From positions 1 through 64,000 of the forward strand of contig WTGH01000009.1 of NCBI GenBank assembly GCA_011523655.1: 64,000 bases of DNA. The letters are read 5' to 3'. Position 1 is the first letter of the stretch, and the number at the start of each line of letters is the position of its first letter. Source of the DNA: Rhodospirillaceae bacterium (GTDB lineage Bacteria; Pseudomonadota; Alphaproteobacteria; Bin65). This document shows positions 24,578 through 33,553 of the stretch, piece after piece. The notes under the pieces were generated by a model, which was given only the letters and a program-made list of their open reading frames with translations, searched no databases and had not been told where the DNA came from. The position numbers and the translations under genes are program-made.

Positions 24578-25843
24578 GTGCGGATCGTGAGCGAAATCTA
24601 CAACGCCATCGGGCTGCAGACCGATACGGTTGACTGCATGTTCCGGGTCGCGGATGCGCCGGATTACGAGCGCAACCTGCGCCATCTCGATCACATGATC
24701 GACATGGCGGTTCTCCATTCCATGGAATACCGCCCGCGCCTGCTGGCCCTGTGCGAAGGCGCGATCCAGGGCTTCCCGGACGAATTCCACGACTGGGAAT
24801 CGGCGGACTACGCGCGCAGCGGCGCCATCGACATACCCGGCCCGGTCATCGACCGCCTGGCGGAAAAGGCGGTCAAATGGAATCTCTACCTGATCGGCCA
24901 GGCCAAGGCGCGGATGGCGGAGTTTCCCGACCGTTTCTTCAACACCGCCTTCATCATCGATCCGTCCGGCGCCGTCGTTCACGTCCACCGCAAGAATGTC
25001 GTGTTCACTATCGAGCACACGACGACGCCCCACGATGTCTGGGACCAGTGGGTGGCGATGTTCGGCGCCGGGCTCGACGCCTTCTTCCCTGTCGCGCAGA
25101 CGCCGATCGGCAATATCGGCTGCCTGATCTGCATGGAGGGCAACTATCCGGAACTGGCGCGCGGCCTGATGATGAACGGCGCCGAAATCGTTTACCGGCC
25201 GAGTTCCATCGAGAACAAGATCTCGACCGGCGTCTGGCAGATCCAGAACCAGGCCCGGGCGCTGGACAACAACTGCTATGTCATCGCGCCCAACACCGGC
25301 TACCACACCGTCGATGCGGCAGGCACCCGCGGCTTCGTGACCGGCGGCCATCCGATGATCGTCGACTATCGCGGCCAGATCGCGCACGAAATCCGCACCC
25401 AGGGCGACGCCTTCGTCGCGGCGCCGGTCAATATCGAGGGGCTGCGCCAGCACCGCGCCAACGCGCGCCAGAACAACTGGGCGCCGCACATGAAGACCGA
25501 GCTCTACCGGCTGGTCTACGACAAGGCGGTCTGGCCGAAGAACCTGGCGGCGCACCGGCCGCCGCAGCGCCGCGAGGCGACCGACGAAATCTATTTCCAG
25601 ACCATCCGGCGCCTGCAGGAATCCGGCGTGCAGGTGCCGCCGGCGGCGGTTTCGGGCCAGGCGGATACCGGCGGCGCGGCGGCCGGGTCGTCGCTCCGCG
25701 AGCACATTCTCGGGCGGGTTTCCGAGATGGGAGAGAGTGAGCGAACCGCACCGCCGGTTCCGATGCTGCGGGTGGTCGGCAACGACGAAGAGGCCGGCGG
25801 GCCGAAGGAAACCGCAATCGTCCCCGACCAGGCTGCGGAGTAG
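24578..25843 (+). CDS. Nitrilase-superfamily carbon-nitrogen hydrolase
   Basis: A 421-residue member of the nitrilase fold. The catalytic triad is visible: E60 in ALCEGAIQG, K139 in VHRKNV and C185 in GCLICMEGNYPE. These enzymes hydrolyse nitriles, amides or ureido compounds. Residues about 350-421 are a low-complexity C-terminal extension not needed for the fold. GTG 24578 and GTG 24587 are both possible starts. It follows the nucleobase permease on the same strand, which would fit use of a nitrogen-containing ring-breakdown product; that is inference. Confidence 0.85.
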   Translation: MRIVSEIYNAIGLQTDTVDCMFRVADAPDYERNLRHLDHMIDMAVLHSMEYRPRLLALCEGAIQGFPDEFHDWESADYARSGAIDIPGPVIDRLAEKAVKWNLYLIGQAKARMAEFPDRFFNTAFIIDPSGAVVHVHRKNVVFTIEHTTTPHDVWDQWVAMFGAGLDAFFPVAQTPIGNIGCLICMEGNYPELARGLMMNGAEIVYRPSSIENKISTGVWQIQNQARALDNNCYVIAPNTGYHTVDAAGTRGFVTGGHPMIVDYRGQIAHEIRTQGDAFVAAPVNIEGLRQHRANARQNNWAPHMKTELYRLVYDKAVWPKNLAAHRPPQRREATDEIYFQTIRRLQESGVQVPPAAVSGQADTGGAAAGSSLREHILGRVSEMGESERTAPPVPMLRVVGNDEEAGGPKETAIVPDQAAE

Positions 25844-25859
25844 AAGATTTCGTGGAATA

Positions 25860-25875
25860 GCCGCCGGCCGGCGGC
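25860..25875. terminator. GC-rich palindrome between convergent genes
   Basis: The perfect 16-nt palindrome GCCGCCGGCCGGCGGC lies between the convergent nitrilase and DUF294 genes. It could serve as a bidirectional terminator stem, but no T-run follows. Confidence 0.35.
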
Positions 25876-25883
25876 AGCCCGGA

Positions 25884-28043
25884 TCACCGGCCGAGGGCCG
25901 GCACGCCGAGCAGGTTCGAAACCAGCGGCACCTGTGCCAGCGCCCATTTCATTTCCTGCTTCTCGAACCCGTTGAGTTCCGGCGGCGCGACCTTGTTGGA
26001 CAGCGCCACGCCGGCGTCGATATCGCGCAACTGCTGCCCGAGAATGAGGCTCAGCAGGATACGGTGCGCCTCGACGAGATCGTCGACGTCTCTTTCCGAC
26101 ACCGTCTCGAGCCCGCGCGCAGCAACGAGCCGCTTCGGCGTCGTGCGCGCCTCGACGCCGTGCATCAGCGCGATCACCCGCGCGGCCGAGAAGATCGGCA
26201 TGATCCCGCCGATCTTGAGATCGACCCGGCCGGCCTCCGTCCTGAACCGTCCGAACATGCCGACCGGTGTATCGAAATTCCCGGCCGAGATGGCGAGGAA
26301 CTTGTGGAAATTCCTGGCCTGCCGGGCCAGTTCGAGCGCTTCGGCGCGCAGGCTGTCGGCCATGGCCCTCGCGCCGAGCACGGCCTGGGCGTCGAAGAAG
26401 ATATCGCAGTTGAGCAGGTCCTCGGCGCGCGACCGACCGATCCAGGACCGGACGGTCTCCCGCCAGACGCCGAGCGGCTTACGCCAGGCGGCGTTGGAAG
26501 CCATGATGCCGCCGGGACAGTAGATCACGCCGGTCTCGTCGAGGATGTCGGCGGTCCGCCGGCCCAGCTGCTCGAACCATCCGTCGGCGGCGTCCGGTGC
26601 GTCGTCGGCATAGATGAGCGCGTTGTCCTGATCCATCGCCAGCAGGCTCTCGCCGCGGCCGCCGGAGCCGAGCACGAGCAGGGCGTAAGGCGCCGGCGCT
26701 TCGCCCAGACCGGCTTCGGCCATTTCCGCTTCCGCCAGCTCGCATGCCCGTGCGGTCAGGGCCCGCAATTCGCGCGAGATCATCGAGGCGATATTCCGCG
26801 CGTCGACCTCCTCGAACACCAGGGCGCGGGCGACCGCCGTGAGCTGCGACCAGACCCGGCCCAGTTCGAAGCGCGACCGGGCCGATTCGATGCTGTCGCC
26901 CAGGGCGACCGCGTCGCCGGCCCGCTGGCGCAGCAGGTCCCGCGCGCTCAGCGCGCCGCACAGCGCGCCGCCCTCGTCCACGACGCCGAGATGCCGGAAG
27001 CCGCCGCCCGACATCCGGGCGATCGCCCGGTAGACGAATTCATCCTTGTGGATCGTCACCAGCGGGCGCTGGCCGAGATTGCCGACCGGTGCGTCGAGCG
27101 CCGCCGGTCCGTCCCGGTCGATCGCCCGCATGATGTCCCGCTCGGTCACGATACCGTCCCCGATTCCGTCCTCGATTCCTTCCGGGCCGCCGGCGGTTTC
27201 CGGCGGCAGGAACAGGGAACTGACCTTGTTTTCCATCATCGCGGCGAGCGCCGCCCTGACCGGCCGGTCGTTACCGACCGTGAGCGGCGGATGCTTCATC
27301 AGGTCGGCGACGCGGTGGCGGTAGGCGAAGCTGTCGATCCGGACATATTCGGCGATCCGGTTCCCGTCGCGCGCGTCGCCGCTCTGTCCCATGTCGTGCC
27401 AGCCGGATTGCGCCTCTTCCGTCATCCGGGTCGAGAGCGCGCGGACGGCCCGCTCGGCCTGGGCCAGCGTCACGATCCCCTTTTCCCGCAGTTTCGGCAC
27501 GACCGCGCGGTAGATTTCCGCAGCGGCCCGGGCATCGCCCAGGGCGCGGTGCCGCCCGGACAGCTCGACGCCGAGCCAGCCCGCCGCCGTTTCGAGCGAC
27601 TTCTCGGGCAGGGCAGGAGCCACCAGATCGACCAGGTGCCCGACGTCGAGGGACCGCGGCGGCTGCCACGGCAGGCCATGGCGTTCGTGCTCGGCCTTCA
27701 ACACCGCCAGATCGAAACCGACGGAATAGCCGATTACGACCGTCGGCCCGGCCCAGGCCGCAAATTCGGCCATGCGCTCCGGAAACGAGGGCGCGCCGGC
27801 GACATCGGCATCGGCGATACCGTGGATTCCGGTCGAGGAGGCCGGGATCGGAATGCCGGGATCGACCAGCTCGGAATAAACGCGCTGCGCGCCCGGCGCG
27901 CAGGTTTCCAGGCCGACCGCGCCGATCTCGACGATCCGGACTTTCCCGACATCGAGGCCGGTGGTTTCCGTATCGATGGCGACGGCCGGTATGCTGGCAA
28001 GCGGCATGCCGGAGAGACCGCCCGATGTGGTCCGAAAGCTCAT
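25884..28043 (-). CDS. Exonuclease / CBS / DUF294 nucleotidyltransferase-like fusion protein
   Basis: A 719-residue multidomain protein. Residues 20-190 are a DEDDh 3'-5' exonuclease domain (D24 and E26 in IDTETTGLD, H165 and D170 in RHRALGDA). A pair of CBS domains follows (VADLMKHPPLTVGNDRPV, then IVTERDIMRAI). The rest is a DUF294-type GlnD-like nucleotidyltransferase (GSGGRGESLLAMDQDNALIY) and its C-terminal helical domain. Such proteins are known to accompany DUF4212/acetate-type symporters, as here on the opposite strand. They are thought to sense adenylates and regulate transport; the mechanism is not established. Confidence 0.88.
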   Translation of the reverse strand: MSFRTTSGGLSGMPLASIPAVAIDTETTGLDVGKVRIVEIGAVGLETCAPGAQRVYSELVDPGIPIPASSTGIHGIADADVAGAPSFPERMAEFAAWAGPTVVIGYSVGFDLAVLKAEHERHGLPWQPPRSLDVGHLVDLVAPALPEKSLETAAGWLGVELSGRHRALGDARAAAEIYRAVVPKLREKGIVTLAQAERAVRALSTRMTEEAQSGWHDMGQSGDARDGNRIAEYVRIDSFAYRHRVADLMKHPPLTVGNDRPVRAALAAMMENKVSSLFLPPETAGGPEGIEDGIGDGIVTERDIMRAIDRDGPAALDAPVGNLGQRPLVTIHKDEFVYRAIARMSGGGFRHLGVVDEGGALCGALSARDLLRQRAGDAVALGDSIESARSRFELGRVWSQLTAVARALVFEEVDARNIASMISRELRALTARACELAEAEMAEAGLGEAPAPYALLVLGSGGRGESLLAMDQDNALIYADDAPDAADGWFEQLGRRTADILDETGVIYCPGGIMASNAAWRKPLGVWRETVRSWIGRSRAEDLLNCDIFFDAQAVLGARAMADSLRAEALELARQARNFHKFLAISAGNFDTPVGMFGRFRTEAGRVDLKIGGIMPIFSAARVIALMHGVEARTTPKRLVAARGLETVSERDVDDLVEAHRILLSLILGQQLRDIDAGVALSNKVAPPELNGFEKQEMKWALAQVPLVSNLLGVPALGR

Positions 28044-28058
28044 ATGCGGCCTCGAACG

Positions 28059-28709
28059 CTACAGCCCGGCGCCGCTCCGCCAGTCGATCGCGATCCTGTC
28101 GGGAACCGCGCGGTCCCGAAAGGCGGTGCGGACCTCGCGCCATTTGTTGCCGATCGACGTGGCGACGATCTTTCGGTCGAGCTTCTTGAAATCGTCGATG
28201 ACCGGCGCGAAGCGCGTCAGATCGACCGGACTGAGGGCAAACGCCACGTCACTGGCCGTCGCGGTGGCCCAGTCCGTTTCGCGCAGCCGCTGTTCGAACC
28301 GTTCGTAGGCGTCGGCCGGAATCATTTTCCGGTCGACGTCCGCCAGGCCGCCGCGCATCCCGAGGTCGAAGCATTGCCGTGCCATGGCTTCGGCTTCCGT
28401 CCGGGTCAGGCGGCCCGACTCCGCGACGTTCGCAACGACGTAGACCGTCAGGTCCGACAGGCAGGAGACAAACACTTTTACCGACGAAGCCTGTATCGAC
28501 TGAGCAAATATTTCATCAGTGAAATATTCGCGAAATTGTGTACCCATACGGGCTTTCAGGTATCCGAACAGTGATGTTTGCGCCACGAACGAAGCGCGTG
28601 TCCGGGAAAAAAGATACAAATTCTCGACCGATTCTATCGGTGTGCGGTCGAATCGCTCGGCGATACTCTTTATAGGGCCGGACAGTGTTTGAAGAAGAGA
28701 GAGGATCAT
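28059..28709 (-). CDS. Conserved hypothetical protein next to the DUF294 gene
   Basis: A 216-residue soluble protein that I do not recognise. It begins MILSLLQTLSGPIKSIAERF and contains LYLFSRTRASFVAQTSLFGYLKAR and VSCLSDLTVYVVANVAESGRL; no membrane segment or nucleotide-binding motif is obvious. It lies 15 nt upstream of the DUF294 fusion gene and is surely in the same transcript. The 5' part of the gene is clearly lower in GC than its neighbours. A role with the adjacent symporter is likely but unproven. Confidence 0.75.
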   Translation of the reverse strand: MILSLLQTLSGPIKSIAERFDRTPIESVENLYLFSRTRASFVAQTSLFGYLKARMGTQFREYFTDEIFAQSIQASSVKVFVSCLSDLTVYVVANVAESGRLTRTEAEAMARQCFDLGMRGGLADVDRKMIPADAYERFEQRLRETDWATATASDVAFALSPVDLTRFAPVIDDFKKLDRKIVATSIGNKWREVRTAFRDRAVPDRIAIDWRSGAGL

Positions 28710-28754
28710 CGCAGAAACTTAATCTACGACTTAATGTGTGAGACTTATGGTACC

Positions 28755-28782
28755 TTGACACATTTCTTTGTCACCGTATAAA
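28755..28782 (+). promoter_or_regulatory. Near-consensus promoter upstream of the symporter pair
   Basis: TTGACA at 28755-28760 and TATAAA at 28777-28782 are separated by 16 nt, close to the sigma-70 consensus. An inverted repeat TGACA-N8-TGTCA (28756-28773) overlaps the -35 and spacer and could be an operator. The DUF4212 gene starts about 85 nt downstream. Confidence 0.65.
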
Positions 28783-28866
28783 TTTCCCGCTCCGTGTGCC
28801 CGGCCCGGAGATTGCCGGGATACACCACGGAATCGCTTTCGAACATATCTCAGAGGATGGTGCCGC

Positions 28867-29139
28867 ATGTCCGATTCGTCAGGCCAGCGGACGCGCCATT
28901 GGGAGAGGACCAGAACCCTTACGATCATCGTCCTGATCATATGGTTCATTTTCTCCCTTCTGGTGCATTGGTTCGCTAAGAGCCTAAACGGGGTTTCCTT
29001 CATCGGATTCCCGTTGGGCTACTATCTCGCAGTCCAGGGCTCGCTGATCATTTTCGTGCTGCTGATCTTCTACCAGAACTGGCAGCAGGACAAGATCGAC
29101 GCTGATGCGGGTCTCTCCGGCGACGAAACCGAAGGGTAG
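28867..29139 (+). CDS. DUF4212 symporter small subunit
   Basis: A 90-residue membrane protein with two hydrophobic segments (TIIVLIIWFIFSLLVHWF and LAVQGSLIIFVLLIFYQNW), as in the DUF4212 family. Members are always found before a sodium:solute symporter of the acetate-permease type and are thought to form a complex with it. The ATG at 28867 is preferred by homology. It ends 11 nt before the symporter gene. Confidence 0.9.
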   Translation: MSDSSGQRTRHWERTRTLTIIVLIIWFIFSLLVHWFAKSLNGVSFIGFPLGYYLAVQGSLIIFVLLIFYQNWQQDKIDADAGLSGDETEG

Positions 29140-29150
29140 GGGAGACCGTC

Positions 29151-30959
29151 ATGTTCAAAGGGAACTTCATCGAGAACCTGCCGAAAATTTACGGCATGTA
29201 CACCGGCGGCTTCGTCGTCTTCATCATCCTGATGGCGATCCTGGAGCAGGCGGGCCTGGGCGCCGACACCATCGGCATCCTGTTCGTGATCTTCACGGTC
29301 GTCATCTACGCCGCGATCGGCTGGCTGTCGCGCACCATGCAGGTGTCGGCCTACTATGTTGCCGGCCGCGAAGTGCCACCCGTGTTCAACGGGATGGCGA
29401 CGGCGGCGGACTGGATGTCCGGCGCGTCCTTCGTGGCGCTGGCCGGCGGCATCTATTTCGGCGGACACGGCTACCTCGCCTTCGTCGTCGGCTGGACCGG
29501 CGGCTATGTGCTGGTGAACGCGCTGCTCGCGCCGTATCTGCGCAAGTTCGGCTGCTACACGGTGCCCGACTTCATCGGAACCCGTTACGGCGGCAACACG
29601 GCGCGGTTCGTGGCCGTTATCATCCTCGTTGTGACGTCCTTCACTTATGTGACGGCGCAGATCAACGCCACCGGAACGATCGCGGCGCGCGCGCTGCACA
29701 TCCCGTTCGAGGTCGGCGTCTGGTTCGGCCTGCTGGGTATCCTGCTCTGCTCGATGCTCGGCGGCATGCGCGCGGTGACCTGGACGCAGGTGGCGCAGTA
29801 TATCGTGCTGATCATCGCCTACCTCGTGCCGGTCATCTGGATGTCCAACGCGCAGGGCTTCGGCATCATTCCGCACTTCACCTACGGCGAAGCCGTGGCG
29901 CGGATCACGGAGCTTGAGCCGACGCTGAATGTCGGCGCCGCGGCGGTCGAAAAGGTGCCGGGGGTGAGGATCCTCACCAGCCTGCACAACGCACCCGGTG
30001 ACGCTGCGCACAGCTGGCAGTTCGTGACCCTGGCACTCTGCATGATGGCAGGGACCGCGTCGCTGCCGCACATCCTGATGCGCTACTTCACGACGCCGAC
30101 CGTTCGCGCGGCCCGGCGTTCCGTGTCCTTCTCGCTGTTCTTCATCTTCCTGCTGTACTTCACGGCGCCGGCCCTGGCCACGCTGACCAAGCTGCAGCTG
30201 TTCGATCCCAACCTCGCGACCAGCATCATCGGCAAATCCGTTGCGGATGTGAGCAATCTCGAATGGGTCAAGAACTGGGTCGACGTGAAGATGCTGGCGA
30301 TAACGGATGGCAACAAGGATGGCATCCTGCAGGTCAACGAGTTCTTCATGCGGCCCGACATCGTCGTGCTGGCCACGCCGGAAATCGCGGGGCTGCCGTA
30401 TGTGATCTCGGGCCTGGTCGCTGCAGGCGGCATGGCGGCTGCCATGTCGACGGCGGACGGGCTGCTGCTCGCCATCGCCAACGCGCTGAGCCATGATCTG
30501 TACTACAAGATCATCGATCCGAAGGCCGACACCGCGCGGCGCCTGATCGTCGCCCGCGTGTTGCTGATCGTGATCGGTGCGCTCGGCGCTATCGTCGCCA
30601 GTTTCCAGCTAACCGGAATTCTGGGGGCCGTCGCCTGGGCCTTCTGCTTCGCCTGCTCGGGCCTGTTCTTCCCGCTCGTCCTGGGCGTGTGGTGGAAACG
30701 GGCAACGACGGCCGGCGCGATTGCGGGCATGGTCCTCGGCTTCGGGGCCGGGTCGGTCTACCTGTGGTGGACCTACACGACCGGTCAGATGCTGTTCGAC
30801 CTGAACCATCTGCGGTTCGGCATCATCGGCATGCCGGTCAGCCTGGTGGCGATGGTCGTCGTCAGCCTGATGACTCCGGCGCCGAGCGAAGAAGTCCAGC
30901 AGATGGTGGACAATACCCGCGATCCCAGCGGGTCCGCGATCCTCGAAGCTTCGCACTGA
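29151..30959 (+). CDS. Sodium:solute symporter, acetate-permease type (VC_2705 family)
   Basis: A 602-residue protein with about 13 membrane segments. Typical sequence is seen in AYYVAGREVPPVFNGMATAADWMSGASF, CYTVPDFIGTRYGG, TASLPHILMRYFTTP and ATSIIGKSVADVSN. It belongs to the subfamily that pairs with a DUF4212 subunit and has a long loop not found in ActP (about residues 250-280 and 370-400). It probably imports acetate or a related short-chain carboxylate. GGGGAGACCGTC precedes the ATG. Confidence 0.9.
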   Translation: MFKGNFIENLPKIYGMYTGGFVVFIILMAILEQAGLGADTIGILFVIFTVVIYAAIGWLSRTMQVSAYYVAGREVPPVFNGMATAADWMSGASFVALAGGIYFGGHGYLAFVVGWTGGYVLVNALLAPYLRKFGCYTVPDFIGTRYGGNTARFVAVIILVVTSFTYVTAQINATGTIAARALHIPFEVGVWFGLLGILLCSMLGGMRAVTWTQVAQYIVLIIAYLVPVIWMSNAQGFGIIPHFTYGEAVARITELEPTLNVGAAAVEKVPGVRILTSLHNAPGDAAHSWQFVTLALCMMAGTASLPHILMRYFTTPTVRAARRSVSFSLFFIFLLYFTAPALATLTKLQLFDPNLATSIIGKSVADVSNLEWVKNWVDVKMLAITDGNKDGILQVNEFFMRPDIVVLATPEIAGLPYVISGLVAAGGMAAAMSTADGLLLAIANALSHDLYYKIIDPKADTARRLIVARVLLIVIGALGAIVASFQLTGILGAVAWAFCFACSGLFFPLVLGVWWKRATTAGAIAGMVLGFGAGSVYLWWTYTTGQMLFDLNHLRFGIIGMPVSLVAMVVVSLMTPAPSEEVQQMVDNTRDPSGSAILEASH

Positions 30960-30983
30960 CGCCAACCAGACTTGCACTTCCCG

Positions 30984-31017
30984 CGGGGGCGGACTTCGGT
31001 CCGCCCCCGATTTCTTT
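30984..31017 (+). terminator. Rho-independent terminator after the symporter
   Basis: An 11-bp GC stem, CGGGGGCGGAC paired with GTCCGCCCCCG across a TTCG loop, is followed by ATTTCTTT. It lies 24 nt after the symporter stop and should end the DUF4212-symporter transcript. Confidence 0.85.
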
Positions 31018-31093
31018 CCGGTGACGGGCGGAACCTTGTTCCGGACGGGAATTCTCTTATGCTGCCGGCGCGACGCGAAACGAGAGACGGACC

Positions 31094-31450
31094 ATGCCCG
31101 CAGGAATCCCGATCTGGGCGATAGGCCTGGACTATGTCCTGGGCGCGATCATGTGGACGCTGATCGGCCGCTTCGGCATGAACATCTTCCTGCCGACCAA
31201 TTCGCCCTTCTTTTTCATGAAGGCTTTCGTGAAGATCACGGACCCGTTCCTCCGGGTCTTCAAGCCGATCACGCCCGGCTTCATCATCGAGCCGATGATC
31301 CCGCTCTACGTCGCCTGGTTCTTCTACATGGTCCGCTTCTTCCTGATGCCGTGGCTGCTGGGCTATTCGGTCCTGGGCATGCTGTCCTTCCCGCTGGAGG
31401 ACGATTTCGCCGGCTGGCTCTACCGCACCTTCGGGCCGTTGATGCCGTAG
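31094..31450 (+). CDS. Small YggT-like membrane protein
   Basis: A 118-residue protein with two or three hydrophobic stretches and the internal pattern NIFLPTNSPFFFMKAFVKITDPFLR followed by GFIIEPMIPLYVAWFFYMVRF. The arrangement recalls YggT-family membrane proteins (a conserved Pro-rich loop between two membrane segments), but the match is loose. GAGACGGACC precedes the ATG. Function unknown. Confidence 0.7.
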   Translation: MPAGIPIWAIGLDYVLGAIMWTLIGRFGMNIFLPTNSPFFFMKAFVKITDPFLRVFKPITPGFIIEPMIPLYVAWFFYMVRFFLMPWLLGYSVLGMLSFPLEDDFAGWLYRTFGPLMP

Positions 31451-31578
31451 CCCGGTCGAAAGGCGATCCCGCCGTGGCAATTTCCTGCCCGGAGGTTCGG
31501 CACAGAGGCGGCAATGCGGCCGGGTTCCGGTCTGTCCTTTGTGGTTGAATGCGCCGACACCGTTCCTGGAGACCCGCC

Positions 31579-32385
31579 ATGCCCTCATCCCCGCCCGAAG
31601 CGCCCAAGGGCGATGACACGCGCCCTGCCTACGACTATGGCGCCATCGTTGCCGGCCTGAACCGCTATCTGCGCCTGCGCACGACGCCCATCGGCATGAA
31701 GCTGTTCGAGACAGTCGAGGCCATGGAGGCGGTGCCGCGCATCCGGCGACCCGGGGGCACGATCCACACGACCGACCAGATCGTCGCCCAGGCCTGCCGT
31801 CTCAACTGGACGGTCGGCATCACCCAGGAGGATCTGGTCGGCGCCCAGTGCGGCGCGGTGATCGGCCTGCATCCGCAGAACCCGGAATGGCTTTCCGGCG
31901 AGCATATGGCCGGGGTGTGGTTCGAGACATCGGCCGATGCCGCGGCACACCAGGAAGCGATGGATGTGGTTCCGCACGGAACCTATGCGGCAATGGCGGT
32001 TTCGCCGCTCGCCGCCGGCCGGCTCGATCCGCCGGACATCTGCCTGATCTACGGCACGCCGGCCCAGATGATCCTGTTCATCAACGGGCTGCAATGGACC
32101 GGCTACAGGAAACTCGAATGGGGCTGCGTCGGCGAGAGCGCCTGCGCCGACAGCTGGGGCCGCGCGCTCAAGACCGGCGAGCCCAGCCTGTCGATCCCGT
32201 GCTTTGCCGAACGGCGTTATGGCGGCGTCCTGGAGGATGAACTGCTGATGGCGATTCCGCCATCCTACCTGCCGGGCGTGATCGACGGTCTGGCGGCCCT
32301 GTCGAAGAACGGCCTGCGCTACCCGATTCCGCAATTCGGAATCCAGGGCGACGCCCGGGCCGGACTGGCCGCGAGCTACGGCTGA
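31579..32385 (+). CDS. DUF169 family protein
   Basis: A 268-residue protein of the uncharacterised DUF169 family. The N-terminus LRLRTTPIGMKLFETVEAM and the cysteine-bearing segments QIVAQACRLNWTVGIT and CGAVIGLHPQNPEW are typical. Several cysteines (in GAQCG, GCVGESACAD and SIPCFAERRYGG) could bind metal, but this has not been established to my knowledge. The start at 31579 matches the family. It overlaps the convergent EamA gene by 10 nt at its 3' end. Confidence 0.8.
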   Translation: MPSSPPEAPKGDDTRPAYDYGAIVAGLNRYLRLRTTPIGMKLFETVEAMEAVPRIRRPGGTIHTTDQIVAQACRLNWTVGITQEDLVGAQCGAVIGLHPQNPEWLSGEHMAGVWFETSADAAAHQEAMDVVPHGTYAAMAVSPLAAGRLDPPDICLIYGTPAQMILFINGLQWTGYRKLEWGCVGESACADSWGRALKTGEPSLSIPCFAERRYGGVLEDELLMAIPPSYLPGVIDGLAALSKNGLRYPIPQFGIQGDARAGLAASYG

Positions 32386-33281
32386 CCGTTTCGGCTCCTC
32401 ATACCCGCCGGAACGGGCACGACGGCCGACGCCAGCGCCGCCAGAATCAGCAAACCTGCGATGACTTCGCGGGTCAGCACCGGATCGCCGAGCCAGATCC
32501 AGCCGACGAGCAGCGCCACGACCAGTTCGAAGGCGCCGGCAATCGCCGTCAGGCCGGCGCCGGCATGGCGGGAACCCGCGGTGTAGAGCAGCTGCGGAAT
32601 CACGGTGGTCGCGGCGGCGAAGACGATGAGCGTGGCTGCGGCCTGCGGCGCGGCCGGCAGCAGCGGCCCGGCTTCGAACAGGAGAAATCCGGGCGCGAGG
32701 CCGGCAAGCGCGCCGGTCAGGCCGATGCTGGCGCGTGGCAGGAGGGGGATCGGCGTCAGCGTGCGCGACAGGGCGACGATCAGGATGGCGAAGCCGACCG
32801 GTGCGGCGAAGGCCAGCAGGAATATTTCCACCTGTCCGCCGCTCAGCGTTCCGGCAGGCACGACGACAACCGCGGCGGCGACGATCATCAACGAGGCGGC
32901 GACCGCCCGGCGGCGGATGCGTTCGCCGAACAGGACACGGTCGAGCAGGATCGTGAACAGCGGGTAGGTGAAATAGATCACCGAGACGGTCGCGACGCTG
33001 AGATGGCGCAGGGCGGTGAAGTAGGCGACCATGCCGAGCGCGGCGATCGCGCCCACCGCCAGCCCCACGAAGGCGAGCCGGCCATGCGCGAAGGCGCGGG
33101 GCAGGAACGGCGACAGGACCAGCACCGGAATCACGAAACGCCACGCCGTCGTTGTGAGCGGCGACAGGCCATTGTCGGCGGCGAATTGCCCGAGGGCCGG
33201 ACCCAGCCCGAAACACGCCGAGGCGACCAGCACCAGGGCGAAGCCGATCCTGTAGTCCGGTTCGGGCACTTTTCCTCTCAT
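32376..33281 (-). CDS. EamA/DMT-family transporter
   Basis: A 301-residue protein with ten hydrophobic segments and two EamA repeats, as in drug/metabolite transporters. Recognisable stretches are TTTAWRFVIPVLVLSPFLP, GMVAYFTALRHLSVATVSVIYFTYPLFTILLDR and, in the second half, SRHAGAGLTAIAGAFELVVALLVGWIWLGDPV. It probably exports an amino acid or small metabolite. The substrate is unknown. Its 3' end overlaps the DUF169 gene on the other strand. Confidence 0.88.
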   Translation of the reverse strand: MRGKVPEPDYRIGFALVLVASACFGLGPALGQFAADNGLSPLTTTAWRFVIPVLVLSPFLPRAFAHGRLAFVGLAVGAIAALGMVAYFTALRHLSVATVSVIYFTYPLFTILLDRVLFGERIRRRAVAASLMIVAAAVVVVPAGTLSGGQVEIFLLAFAAPVGFAILIVALSRTLTPIPLLPRASIGLTGALAGLAPGFLLFEAGPLLPAAPQAAATLIVFAAATTVIPQLLYTAGSRHAGAGLTAIAGAFELVVALLVGWIWLGDPVLTREVIAGLLILAALASAVVPVPAGMRSRNGQP

Positions 33282-33553
33282 GGCGCCGCCCTATCATCGA
33301 AACACCGCGGGCAAAAGCCTTGTTCGCCGGGCGTACCGTTCCGGACCCTTGCGGGGTGTCGGGGTCGCCCGCTCCCAACAAGAAAACCGGCAAGAAAACC
33401 GGCAAAACAGGTTCGCAAAGCCTTATAATCCGATCCGGCTGCGGGCGGCGTCTGCCGGCGCCGCCGTTCCGAAGGCGCATGGTCGGCAACGGCGGCCGGA
33501 GGCGACGGCCCGATCGGTGCGGTTGCGCTTGCCGGCGGCCGGAGAGGAGGCGC

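Noticed and set aside
25737..28574. Long open frame antisense to the exonuclease/DUF294 gene
   Set aside because: Composition is typical of an antisense shadow and the real protein on the minus strand has catalytic motifs.
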